Shown: in pieces, positions 1 to 5,179 of the stretch
Numbering within the stretch: position 1 is the first letter of the stretch
How the letters are laid out: each line of letters begins with the position of its first letter
Origin: an uncultured Chloroflexota bacterium
Lineage (GTDB): Bacteria; Chloroflexota; Dehalococcoidia; UBA3495
Direction of reading: 5' to 3'
Length of the DNA stretch: 5,179 nucleotides
NCBI GenBank assembly: GCA_913020235.1
Contig: CAJWBT010000191.1
Location: 1-5,179 of the forward strand
The notes under the pieces: generated by a model
The model's database searches: none
Seen by the model: only the letters and a program-made list of their open reading frames with translations
What the model was told of the DNA's origin: nothing
Program-made: the position numbers and the translations under genes

Positions 1-933
1 GATCACGTAGGCGTCCTGGCAGCCGGGGATGTGTTTCTTCACGAACTCGAACAGCTGCCTGTTCTGTTTTCGCGATTCGATGTCACCCCTGGTGATATCC
101 CACATGTCGGTGCCGTCCACGCCATAGACCCGCGCCGAGTTCAGGGTGATGATACCCCGCTTGGAGTCCACCCCTTCGAAACGCAGATAGAAGACCTCTT
201 GGGGCAACTCGCCGCTGTTCCGGCCCTCCTCCACCGCGTCAAAAAAACCGGAGAGCCTGATGGCTGAGGCATCGGCTTCCGCGATATGCGACGAAGGGTC
301 CCGCTGGAACTGATCCGGGCGCTCGCGGCAATAAGCGAGAAGCTGCCCCAGATCGATCCCGGCCATGCGGAACATGGTGTTCACCGGGCGCATCTTGTTG
401 TCCGCCTCTCTTCCCTTCACCGTGGGGCATCCGGCGGCGAAGGCCAGGTCGGCGTCTCCCGTGGTGTCCACCACCGTTTTGGCCAGAATGGCCTGCCTTC
501 CCGACTTGCTCTGGATGATCACACCCCGGACGCGGCCGTCGTCCATCAACGGTTCCGCTACCCACGTGTAGAGAAGCAACCGGGCGCCGGCCCCCAGCAG
601 GAGATCCATCTCCAGGTCCATCAGCGCCTCGGGGTCGAAGTTCACCAGCGGGCCGGCGTAGGCATCCCCGTTCTCCAGCAGCTTGTCGGTCACCTCTTTG
701 GCGACGCCGGTCATGCTCTCAGCGGGGCAGTTCCAGGCATTCATCAGGGCCGCTGTCGAGGCGCCGCCAAGCACCCCGTTCCTCTCGATCAGCAGGGTCT
801 CGGCGCCGGTGCGCCTGGCGGCCAACGCGGCCCCAAAGCCGGCGGGGCCGCCACCGGCCACCAACACGTCGCACTCCGCCGCCACCGGAATCTCTCGCCT
901 GGGCTCGGCCACCACTTTCATCTCTGGATTCAT
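1..933 (-). CDS. FAD-dependent oxidoreductase, N-terminal part (cut by window edge)
   Basis: An open frame of 311 codons without a stop runs from an ATG at 933 off the left edge, so the C-terminus is missing. The start has a good ribosome binding site, GGAG at 939-942, five bases upstream. Residues 22-51 form a Rossmann FAD-binding unit: DVLVAGGGPAGFGAALAARR gives the GxGxxG glycines G27, G29 and G32, and E50 ends the second strand where it would bind the adenosine ribose. G56-G57 with S59 and T60 continue the pattern of FAD_oxidored-type (PF12831-like) flavoproteins. DTTGDADLAFAAG at 156-168 matches the conserved second FAD-contact motif of that family. There is no signal peptide, so it is probably cytoplasmic. 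Such proteins are often about 430-500 residues, so roughly two thirds is present. Family placement is confident, but the substrate is unknown. It follows the MFS gene on the same strand after a 312-bp gap, so co-transcription is possible but not shown. Confidence 0.9.
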   Translation of the reverse strand, partial: MNPEMKVVAEPRREIPVAAECDVLVAGGGPAGFGAALAARRTGAETLLIERNGVLGGASTAALMNAWNCPAESMTGVAKEVTDKLLENGDAYAGPLVNFDPEALMDLEMDLLLGAGARLLLYTWVAEPLMDDGRVRGVIIQSKSGRQAILAKTVVDTTGDADLAFAAGCPTVKGREADNKMRPVNTMFRMAGIDLGQLLAYCRERPDQFQRDPSSHIAEADASAIRLSGFFDAVEEGRNSGELPQEVFYLRFEGVDSKRGIITLNSARVYGVDGTDMWDITRGDIESRKQNRQLFEFVKKHIPGCQDAYVI

Positions 934-1058
934 TGCTTCTCCACAACGATCCCACAGGTTCGCGCCTGGTGAGGCCGTCCGGAATCTATCTGCCTCCCAG
1001 GCGGCCGGCTCTCCGCCCGCATCGGCAGATCAAAACGGCGCAGGCGAAGACTTACATT

Positions 1059-1069
1059 AATATATAGCA
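1059..1069 (-). promoter_or_regulatory. Weak candidate extended -10 promoter for the oxidoreductase
   Basis: Read on the minus strand this is TGCTATATATT: a TGn extension followed by TATATA (1066-1061), or TATATT in an overlapping register (1064-1059). It lies in the only AT-rich island of the gap and would give a leader of about 120 nt before the ATG at 933. No acceptable -35 hexamer is present at the usual distance (CCGCCA is found there), so it would have to work as an extended -10 promoter. It may simply be an AT-rich patch. Confidence 0.25.
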
Positions 1070-1139
1070 GCCTGACCGAAGGATGGCGGTTCCGCGGGGG
1101 ACGGTATCGAGACGGATACGTGGGGTCTACCCGGCGGCG

Positions 1140-1167
1140 GCGCCGGCCGTGGCTGGCCGGCCGGCGC
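1140..1167. repeat. GC-rich 10-bp stem-loop downstream of the MFS gene
   Basis: A perfect 10-bp inverted repeat, GCGCCGGCCG and CGGCCGGCGC, encloses an eight-base loop (1150-1157). It starts about 80 bases beyond the stop codon of the MFS gene. On neither strand is it followed by a T-tract, so it is not a classical intrinsic terminator. It could stabilise the 3' end of the MFS transcript, attenuate read-through into the oxidoreductase, or be a chance product of GGC/GCC-rich sequence. Confidence 0.5.
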
Positions 1168-1245
1168 AACAGGTTCCCTCGGCCCACTGGCGCCGAATGT
1201 AAAGGTACTCGCCGCCGTATCTGTTGTCAATCTTGATGCCCGCGC

Positions 1246-2472
1246 CTAATCGGTCCCAGAATCCCTCCCGGGCAAAAGAATACCGGCGGCAAGAAGTGAC
1301 CCGGCGGCCGCGGCGCAGACCGTGAAGCCCGGCAGAAAGCTGCCCGTGACGTCCCGCAGACCGCCCACCAGGAGCGGAGACAGGAACATGCCAAAGCCGG
1401 ATGCCGAAAGGTAGAAGCCCCAAACTATCGCGACTCTCTCAGGAGTCATGCCCGGCATCTCCATGGGCAGTGACAGCAGGGTCGGCACGTACAGCCACGA
1501 CCCGATGCCGAGAATTATGACGGATACGTAGATCCCGGCCAGGTTGCCGGAAAGGAAAGACCCCAACCCGCCCACCAGTACCATCAGCCCGGGCACGGTG
1601 AAGAATGCCCTCTTGGAGCGGACTCGGGAAGCCAGGATTCCGCCCGCCAGCACCGCGAAAACCCCCACGAAGGGTAGGAGACCCGTGACGAAGCCGGCCC
1701 GGGACAGGGATATGCCCCGCACCTCGTGGTAAAAGGTGGGAAGCCAGCTGCTGAGGGCGGTGTACTGCATCAGGACACCTGCATCGGCGGCCACCAGCAG
1801 GATTACCGACCGGTTCGACAGGACGGCCCACAACTCATTCCGGCTGACCGCCGGCGCCCGGTAGGTGCTCCCGTCGGGAGTCCGGCCCAGGGAGGCCCAG
1901 GCCACGGCACCGACCACTCCGGCGGCCCCGAAAACGCCGAGGGTGCTCTGCCACCCCAGCACAGCGGCCAGGGGCGCCGCGGTAGTCGTGGACAGGGCAA
2001 TACCCAGGCTCAAAGCCGCCGTATCCAGGCCATTCATGACGCGGAACTCTTTGGGGCTAAACCAGCGCATCAGCAACGGCCCGGAGGCCGTCAGCAGGAA
2101 CGCGGTTCCTGCACCGTAGGCCAGTCGCAACACCAGCAGCGTGACGAAGTTGGGAGCGGCCGCCGAAAGCGCCATCAGGGCCACCAAGCACCACCCAACC
2201 AGGTAGGCCTTCCGGAGCCCGAGCCGGGCGGTTATCACCCCCCCTGGCAGACCGAAACCAGCGGAGACGAGCAGCGGCAGGGCCACCAGCAGGCTCGCCG
2301 AAGCTCGGCTTATCTCGTACTCTTTGATTATTAAAGGAAAGAGGGGGGAGACAACAAAGACGTTCATGCCCACCGTCAGGTGGGCCGCCAGGAGAAGTCC
2401 GGCAATCACGAAGCGATAGGGGTTGCGGTGCAAAGCTGAACTGGTCAAACTCCGGCCGGGTGACGACTCCAT
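1246..2472 (-). CDS. MFS transporter, 12 transmembrane helices
   Basis: The 408-residue protein has the usual length of a major facilitator. Twelve hydrophobic segments can be picked out at about 20-45, 54-77, 88-107, 109-132, 147-170, 174-195, 222-245, 257-281, 288-308, 311-334, 345-369 and 379-400, with a hydrophilic central loop at 196-218. The signature loop between helices 2 and 3 is GGVITARLGLRK (77-88), a form of MFS motif A; its pseudo-symmetric partner GGILASRVRSKR (277-288) lies between helices 8 and 9. The overall pattern resembles general organic-anion or cyanate permease-like (CynX/NimT) members, but the substrate cannot be assigned. I chose the ATG at 2472 because AAGAGGGG lies just upstream (GAGG at 2477-2480); a GTG at 2523 would add 17 Gly/Arg-rich residues and has no better signal. 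The gene is divergent from the solute-binding protein and upstream of the oxidoreductase on the same strand. Confidence 0.92.
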   Translation of the reverse strand: MESSPGRSLTSSALHRNPYRFVIAGLLLAAHLTVGMNVFVVSPLFPLIIKEYEISRASASLLVALPLLVSAGFGLPGGVITARLGLRKAYLVGWCLVALMALSAAAPNFVTLLVLRLAYGAGTAFLLTASGPLLMRWFSPKEFRVMNGLDTAALSLGIALSTTTAAPLAAVLGWQSTLGVFGAAGVVGAVAWASLGRTPDGSTYRAPAVSRNELWAVLSNRSVILLVAADAGVLMQYTALSSWLPTFYHEVRGISLSRAGFVTGLLPFVGVFAVLAGGILASRVRSKRAFFTVPGLMVLVGGLGSFLSGNLAGIYVSVIILGIGSWLYVPTLLSLPMEMPGMTPERVAIVWGFYLSASGFGMFLSPLLVGGLRDVTGSFLPGFTVCAAAAGSLLAAGILLPGRDSGTD

Positions 2473-2720
2473 TACCCCTCTTCCCCTGCCCGGTCTCCCC
2501 ACGGCCAGCCCACGGTTTCCCACCGCGAACCGAACCGGCCCCGTGAGGACAATGCCGTGCCGAGCGAGCGGGTAATGCCCGCGCCTGCGTCTGCCATCTT
2601 CACATCCAAGGGGCCACTGTAGCAGGCCCTGGCCGCCAGGTCGAGGCCCTCAGCCCCTCCGGCCGGGCCAACCCTTCCGCCCAGGGATTGGTTATGTTCA
2701 CCAGATCTTGGCCAAAAGCC

Positions 2721-2742
2721 GATAATCGAGCGCTTGATTATC
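2721..2742. promoter_or_regulatory. 22-bp near-perfect palindrome, candidate operator
   Basis: The arms GATAATC (2721-2727) and GATTATC (2736-2742) are exact inverted copies, and the centre contains the self-complementary AGCGCT (2729-2734). Only the pair 2728/2735 (G against T) breaks the symmetry, so 20 of 22 positions are symmetric. It lies between the two divergent genes, with its centre about 95 bp upstream of the predicted start of the rightward transcript. Such dyads are typical of dimeric transcription-factor sites. No regulator gene is visible in the window, so the family of the binding protein is unknown. Confidence 0.55.
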
Positions 2743-2791
2743 ATGAATAGCGATAAACATGGTGTATTATTATCACTTCTTGCGAGTTTAG

Positions 2792-2820
2792 TTGACAGAT
2801 AAGTTCGCATAGCATATATT
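2792..2820 (+). promoter_or_regulatory. Sigma-70-type promoter for the solute-binding protein
   Basis: TTGACA (2792-2797) is a perfect -35 hexamer. It is followed after exactly 17 bases by TATATT (2815-2820), which matches five of six consensus -10 positions. It sits in the AT-rich core of the divergent region and points toward the lipoprotein gene. The transcript should start near 2827, giving a leader of about 190 nt. The match in both hexamers and spacing makes this the best-supported promoter in the window. Confidence 0.75.
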
Positions 2821-3004
2821 GCCCAGAGTAATTTCGCAGGCATCCGGCACGGCTCTGAGGTCCGCTTCAATAGGATGGCTGATTATATAGGCTTGCTGGT
2901 CACCGCAGCGCGCATTCCGCAACCAGGCTGGAGATGCCCGTTTGCGCTGACCGGCGGCTGCTCTTATCGACCGACAAGCCTCGGCCTCTGATATTCTCAT
3001 ACGT

Positions 3005-3011
3005 GGGAGGT
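3005..3011 (+). promoter_or_regulatory. Strong ribosome binding site that fixes the lipoprotein start
   Basis: GGGAGGT lies six bases before the ATG at 3018. This near-perfect Shine-Dalgarno sequence, together with the lipoprotein signal that begins directly at that ATG, decides against the in-frame upstream ATG at 2934. Starting at 2934 would put 28 unrelated residues before the signal peptide. Confidence 0.9.
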
Positions 3012-3017
3012 CCGATC

Positions 3018-3098
3018 ATGCATCACCGCTGGCCAAGGAACTCAAAGACAGTAATATTTACTGGCGTAACGCTTCTTCTGCTCTTCATCTTAGCCTGC
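3018..3098 (+). other. Lipoprotein signal peptide and lipobox
   Basis: Codons 1-27 encode a type II signal peptide. Arg/Lys/His residues precede an uninterrupted hydrophobic stretch ending in I24-L25-A26-C27. Position -3 is Ile and -2 is Leu, which is acceptable but not the most common lipobox. Cleavage before Cys27 would leave a lipid-anchored mature protein on the outer face of the cytoplasmic membrane. Confidence 0.85.
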
Positions 3099-4832
3099 GG
3101 ATCGGCGGCCACGCCGACGCCGCGACCCACCAATACGCCGGCGCCCGTCGCCACCGAGGTGCCCGCGGCCACCACCGGGCCAGCGGCCACCTCGGCCCCC
3201 CGGCCCACCAACACACCCATACCGACAGTCCAGCCTACCCCCAGGCCCACCGCGGCGGTGGTCGCCCGGGATGACATCACCATAGTGATCAACGAAGAGC
3301 CGTCAATCCCCGATCCCTGGCTCGGCACCACGCTGACCCCGAACCAGGTATACCACAACGTGGTCCAGCCCATCTCCTTCCTTGCTCCGGACTTCGTGGA
3401 CACCGCCACCGGGGGCTTCGAGAGCTTCGAGATCATCGATCCCTCCCGGTGGCGCCTCCACCTCATGCCGGGGGTGAAGTTCCATAACGGCGAAGAGTGG
3501 AACGCCGAGGCGGCCAAATGGAACATCGACATACTGGGCTCCAATGTTGAATTCAACCCCTATTCCAACGTGAGGGGCTCCCACGCCGAGATAATCGATG
3601 ACCTGACCGTCGACTTCGTTTGCGACGAAAAGGCCTGCCCCTTGCTGCCTCGCTACGCTCAGTTCCACGTTTTCGTAGCGCCCGGCTACTACCAGGACAA
3701 CTCCCAGGAGGACCGGGACGAGGCCGGCCTTGTTATCGGATGGGGTCCCTACGAGTGGGCGGACTGGAAGCGGGGCGAATCCATCACCATGAAGCGGTAC
3801 GAGGACTACGTGGAGCCCCAACCAGTGGCATACATCTCCCAGAAGGGCACCATCAACGATGTGACTTACTTATGGCGCGGGGAAGAGCTGGTGAGGATGG
3901 CCATGATCCAGACCGGTGAGGCCGATGTCGCCTGGGCGGTGTCCGGCGATCTGGCCGACGATCTGATCAATAGCGAGCACGGCAACGCTGTAACGATCGT
4001 ATCCGGAGAAGTGTACACCGTCAACGTGGACACCATCTGGGACCCGTTCATGAGCCAGCTGAAGATGCGGCAGGCCATGACCCATGCCATCGACTGCGAG
4101 TCCCTGGCCCTGTCCTTCTTCGGCCCCGATTCCAAGTGCCGCAGCGGCCCCAACGGAATTGCCGGCACCCTGGGTGTCACCGAAGAGAACGCCAAGCCCA
4201 TCTATGCCTATGACCCGGAGAAATCCCGGCAACTGCTGGACGAGATCGGCTACGACGACAGCCATGAGATTCCTTTCTATACACGGGCAGGCCGCTACGT
4301 CAAGGACGTGGAGGTCTCCGAGGCCTTGGGAATCATGTGGCAGGAGGCCGGCATCAACGTGGACATCAGGGTTGTGGAGGGCGGCATATGGAGGGAGAGA
4401 CACCTGACCGGCCCCGGTAGGGTCACCGCGGAGGTTCTCAAGGCGGGTGGTACCAACGAAGAGGCCATCGCCGCAGTGGCCGGCTCGGATCCTCCGGAGC
4501 CCACCTTCGCGTCCCCGGGGTTGATCTTCTTCGCCCCAGGCGGCGAGTTGTTCGACTTCGGACGGCAGATCAACTTCTACATCAGCTGCTTCAGCAACCG
4601 GTCCAAGAACTGCGATGCCGATCGTGAGGAAAGGGCCAACGCCGCTCTGGCCGCCGTGGGCGAAGACCGGCGCATGAAGACCGAGGCCATTTACGAAGAT
4701 TTCACCAGGGAGTTGCTGCACATCCCGCTGATGGACATCGTGTCGGTCTGGCCGGTCAACAAAGACCTGGACTTCGTCAATCACCCCGGCGGCCGGCGTA
4801 TCCTGGTCAACACCATGCACTGGCTCAAGTAA
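3018..4832 (+). CDS. ABC transporter solute-binding lipoprotein, family 5 (peptide/nickel type)
   Basis: The 604-residue precursor starts with a lipoprotein signal: basic n-region HHRWPRNSK, hydrophobic core TVIFTGVTLLLLFIL and lipobox ILAC with Cys27 as the lipidated residue. A Thr/Pro/Ala-rich linker (31-80) tethers the binding domain to the membrane. The domain shows the SBP_bac_5 hallmarks in order: LHLMPGVKFHNGEEWNAEAA (147-166), GWGPYEWADWKRGESITMKR (241-260), LKMRQAMTHAIDCESL (348-363), and the typical C-terminal stretch RANAALAAVGEDRRMKTEAI (539-558) followed by LLHIPLMDIVSVWPV (566-580). Relatives bind oligopeptides, nickel or other organic solutes outside the cell and deliver them to an ABC permease; the ligand here is unknown. 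Six cysteines besides Cys27 form three local pairs (202/207, 360/374, 524/532), which is unusual. No permease or ATPase gene follows, and a stem-loop terminator lies 46 bases after the stop. Confidence 0.93.
   Translation: MHHRWPRNSKTVIFTGVTLLLLFILACGSAATPTPRPTNTPAPVATEVPAATTGPAATSAPRPTNTPIPTVQPTPRPTAAVVARDDITIVINEEPSIPDPWLGTTLTPNQVYHNVVQPISFLAPDFVDTATGGFESFEIIDPSRWRLHLMPGVKFHNGEEWNAEAAKWNIDILGSNVEFNPYSNVRGSHAEIIDDLTVDFVCDEKACPLLPRYAQFHVFVAPGYYQDNSQEDRDEAGLVIGWGPYEWADWKRGESITMKRYEDYVEPQPVAYISQKGTINDVTYLWRGEELVRMAMIQTGEADVAWAVSGDLADDLINSEHGNAVTIVSGEVYTVNVDTIWDPFMSQLKMRQAMTHAIDCESLALSFFGPDSKCRSGPNGIAGTLGVTEENAKPIYAYDPEKSRQLLDEIGYDDSHEIPFYTRAGRYVKDVEVSEALGIMWQEAGINVDIRVVEGGIWRERHLTGPGRVTAEVLKAGGTNEEAIAAVAGSDPPEPTFASPGLIFFAPGGELFDFGRQINFYISCFSNRSKNCDADREERANAALAAVGEDRRMKTEAIYEDFTRELLHIPLMDIVSVWPVNKDLDFVNHPGGRRILVNTMHWLK
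3108..3257 (+). other. Thr/Pro-rich linker with repeated PRPTNTP blocks
   Basis: Residues 31-80 of the lipoprotein are almost only Thr, Pro, Ala and Val. PRPTNTP occurs at residues 35-41 (3120-3140) and again at 61-67 (3198-3218), and a shorter relative, TPRPTAA, at 74-80. The two copies use partly different codons, so they are not a very recent DNA duplication. Such extended linkers hold the binding domain away from the membrane and are frequent in Chloroflexota lipoproteins. Confidence 0.8.
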
Positions 4833-4878
4833 CCCCGGCGGCCGCCGGCGGCAAGACAGACAATGGGCCAAGATTAGA

Positions 4879-4903
4879 GGCCCCGCTCTTATGAGCGGGG
4901 CCT
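4879..4903 (+). terminator. Stem-loop terminator after the solute-binding protein gene
   Basis: GGCCCCGCTC (4879-4888) pairs perfectly with GAGCGGGGCC (4893-4902) around a TTAT loop, and A4878-T4903 can extend the stem to 11 bp. It lies 46 bases after the stop codon. The T-tract is poor (TTC), so termination may be partial or Rho-assisted. The symmetric stem could also act on transcripts arriving from the right. Confidence 0.7.
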
Positions 4904-5011
4904 TCGGCGTCTCAAACTCTGACCGACGACGTTGTTAACCAAACCGGTCGCTGCCCCCACCGCCTGGATCGTATCCCCTGGCTGGAGAGGACACACCTCC
5001 CTTTTCTCTGG

Positions 5012-5026
5012 ATGGGCTTTGCCCAT
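5012..5026. repeat. Small perfect hairpin
   Basis: ATGGGC and GCCCAT form a perfect six-base stem around TTT. It is the first of three successive hairpins in the right-end non-coding region. Alone it would be unremarkable. Confidence 0.5.
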
Positions 5027-5050
5027 AAACCGTCATTGGTACGAAAATAG

Positions 5051-5074
5051 CCCTGGGCGCGCCCCTCCCCAGGG
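5051..5074. repeat. Seven-base-pair hairpin CCCTGGG/CCCAGGG
   Basis: CCCTGGG (5051-5057) pairs with CCCAGGG (5068-5074) across a ten-base GC-rich loop. It begins directly after the left arm of the ACGAAAATAG inverted repeat and precedes the 18-bp hairpin by about ten bases. Confidence 0.45.
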
Positions 5075-5085
5075 GACGAGGGTAA

Positions 5086-5124
5086 GGCGTGTGCTGCTCC
5101 GCCGAAGGCGGAGCAGCACACGCC
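5086..5124. repeat. Perfect 18-bp stem hairpin with GAA loop
   Basis: Positions 5086-5103 and 5107-5124 are exact reverse complements over 18 bases, with GAA between them; the inner part reads CTGCTCCGCC-GAA-GGCGGAGCAG. There is no T-tract after it on either strand, so it is not a standard intrinsic terminator. The length without any mismatch argues for recent origin or for selection on the structure. Confidence 0.7.
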
Positions 5125-5179
5125 GCTCTTCCTCCCTCCTTCGCAGGGGTCCTGGTGAAAGATGCCAACCTATTTTCGT

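Larger units (their letters stand above)
934..1245. other. Intergenic region between MFS and oxidoreductase genes
   Basis: These 312 bases hold no convincing gene. Going leftward in the direction of both flanking genes, the region contains a GC-rich hairpin (1140-1167), a small inverted repeat GTATC-6-GATAC (1104-1119), an AT-rich island (1051-1066) in otherwise GC-rich DNA, and the ribosome binding site of the oxidoreductase. The spacing is wide for an operon, which together with the AT island suggests that the oxidoreductase may have its own promoter. Confidence 0.6.
2473..3017. other. Divergent intergenic region
   Basis: This 545-bp stretch separates the MFS start from the binding-protein start. 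The left half (about 2473-2690) is GC-rich and would be the 5' leader of the MFS gene; I see no clear gene or recognised riboswitch there. The middle (about 2690-2830) is sharply AT-richer and holds a 22-bp palindrome and a strong rightward promoter. The right part (about 2828-3017) is the leader of the binding-protein transcript. A leftward promoter for the MFS gene is expected in the AT-rich core, but I could only find a -10-like GATAAT on the minus strand (2769-2774) without a fitting -35 hexamer. Confidence 0.7.
4904..5179. other. Non-coding, inverted-repeat-rich right end
   Basis: No credible gene is present. The minus-strand open frames here translate to Arg/Pro/Gly-rich low-complexity sequence and read straight through the hairpins, as expected for chance frames. 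The region contains hairpins at 5012-5026, 5051-5074 and 5086-5124 and an inverted pair at 5041-5050/5170-5179. The density of dyads suggests a dispersed intergenic repeat (REP- or MITE-like) rather than simple spacer. Confidence 0.6.
5041..5179. repeat. Possible terminal inverted repeats, right arm truncated by the window
   Basis: ACGAAAATAG at 5041-5050 is the exact reverse complement of CTATTTTCGT, the last ten bases of the window (5170-5179). The arms are AT-rich islands in GC-rich DNA and flank two internal hairpins. The match may extend outward past 5179, which cannot be seen. This arrangement would fit a small non-autonomous mobile element or a structured repeat of at least 139 bp; no transposase gene is visible inside it. 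Confidence 0.4.

Noticed and set aside
286..972. A 228-codon plus-strand frame opposite the oxidoreductase.
   Set aside because: The opposite strand carries clear FAD-binding motifs; this frame is His/Gly/Arg-rich and extends into the intergenic gap without a ribosome binding site.
1726..2334. A 202-codon plus-strand frame opposite the MFS gene.
   Set aside because: Its Gln/Gly/Arg-rich translation is a mirror of transmembrane-helix codons, and the MFS assignment on the other strand is strong.
2781..2838. TGCGA (2781-2785) and two copies of TTCGCA (2804-2809, 2833-2838) around the rightward promoter as possible regulator half-sites.
   Set aside because: The motifs are too short, with uneven spacing and orientation; the 22-bp palindrome is a far better candidate.
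2472..2870. A 132-codon minus-strand frame whose TAA overlaps the MFS start codon (TAATG).
   Set aside because: The overlap looks like translational coupling, but the frame crosses the AT-rich promoter core and the palindrome, begins without a ribosome binding site, and its translation shows no recognisable domain.
2934..3017. N-terminal extension of the lipoprotein from an in-frame ATG at 2934.
   Set aside because: It would place 28 unrelated residues before the signal peptide, and GGAG directly touches that ATG, whereas the ATG at 3018 has a near-perfect, well-spaced ribosome binding site.
4835..4848. A perfect 14-bp palindrome CCGGCGGCCGCCGG directly after the lipoprotein stop codon.
   Set aside because: It is built only from GGC/GCC runs that are common in this GC-rich DNA and has no loop or T-tract; the stem-loop at 4879-4903 is the better terminator.
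3870..4871. A 333-codon minus-strand frame opposite the binding-protein gene.
   Set aside because: It is antisense to a confidently identified solute-binding protein. The long frame follows from GC-rich codon use, and its His/Asp/Val/Gly-rich translation has no recognisable domain.

Overview
The window is GC-rich and has the look of a Chloroflexota genome, perhaps a Dehalococcoidia or SAR202-like environmental lineage. The main clue is a secreted lipoprotein whose lipidated cysteine is followed by a long Thr/Pro-rich linker with repeated PRPTNTP blocks, a style common in that phylum. This placement is inference from style; there is no rRNA or marker gene in the window.

Layout. Positions 1-933 (minus strand) hold the N-terminal 311 codons of an FAD-dependent oxidoreductase that runs off the left edge. 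A 312-bp gap (934-1245) with a strong GC hairpin and a weak candidate promoter separates it from a complete 12-helix MFS transporter (1246-2472, minus strand). A 545-bp divergent intergenic region (2473-3017) follows. Its AT-rich core carries a 22-bp near-perfect palindrome (2721-2742) and a near-consensus sigma-70 promoter (2792-2820) pointing right. This promoter drives a family 5 (peptide/nickel/oligopeptide type) ABC solute-binding lipoprotein (3018-4832, plus strand) through a leader of about 190 nt. A stem-loop at 4879-4903 ends that unit. The last 270 bp are non-coding and unusually rich in inverted repeats: three hairpins, one with an 18-bp perfect stem, and a 10-bp inverted repeat whose right arm is cut by the window edge.

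How the parts may fit together. An MFS permease and a flavoprotein oxidoreductase on one strand, divergent from a periplasmic-type binding protein, suggests a small uptake-and-oxidation locus for an organic substrate, possibly controlled through the shared palindrome. No ABC permease or ATPase gene is visible and the binding-protein gene ends in a probable terminator, so it appears to be an orphan binding protein within what can be seen. The substrate cannot be read from the sequence. I see no defence system, CRISPR, tRNA, rRNA or recognisable transposase gene. The least explained parts are the palindrome in the divergent promoter region, the three local cysteine pairs of the binding protein, and the inverted-repeat cluster at the right edge.
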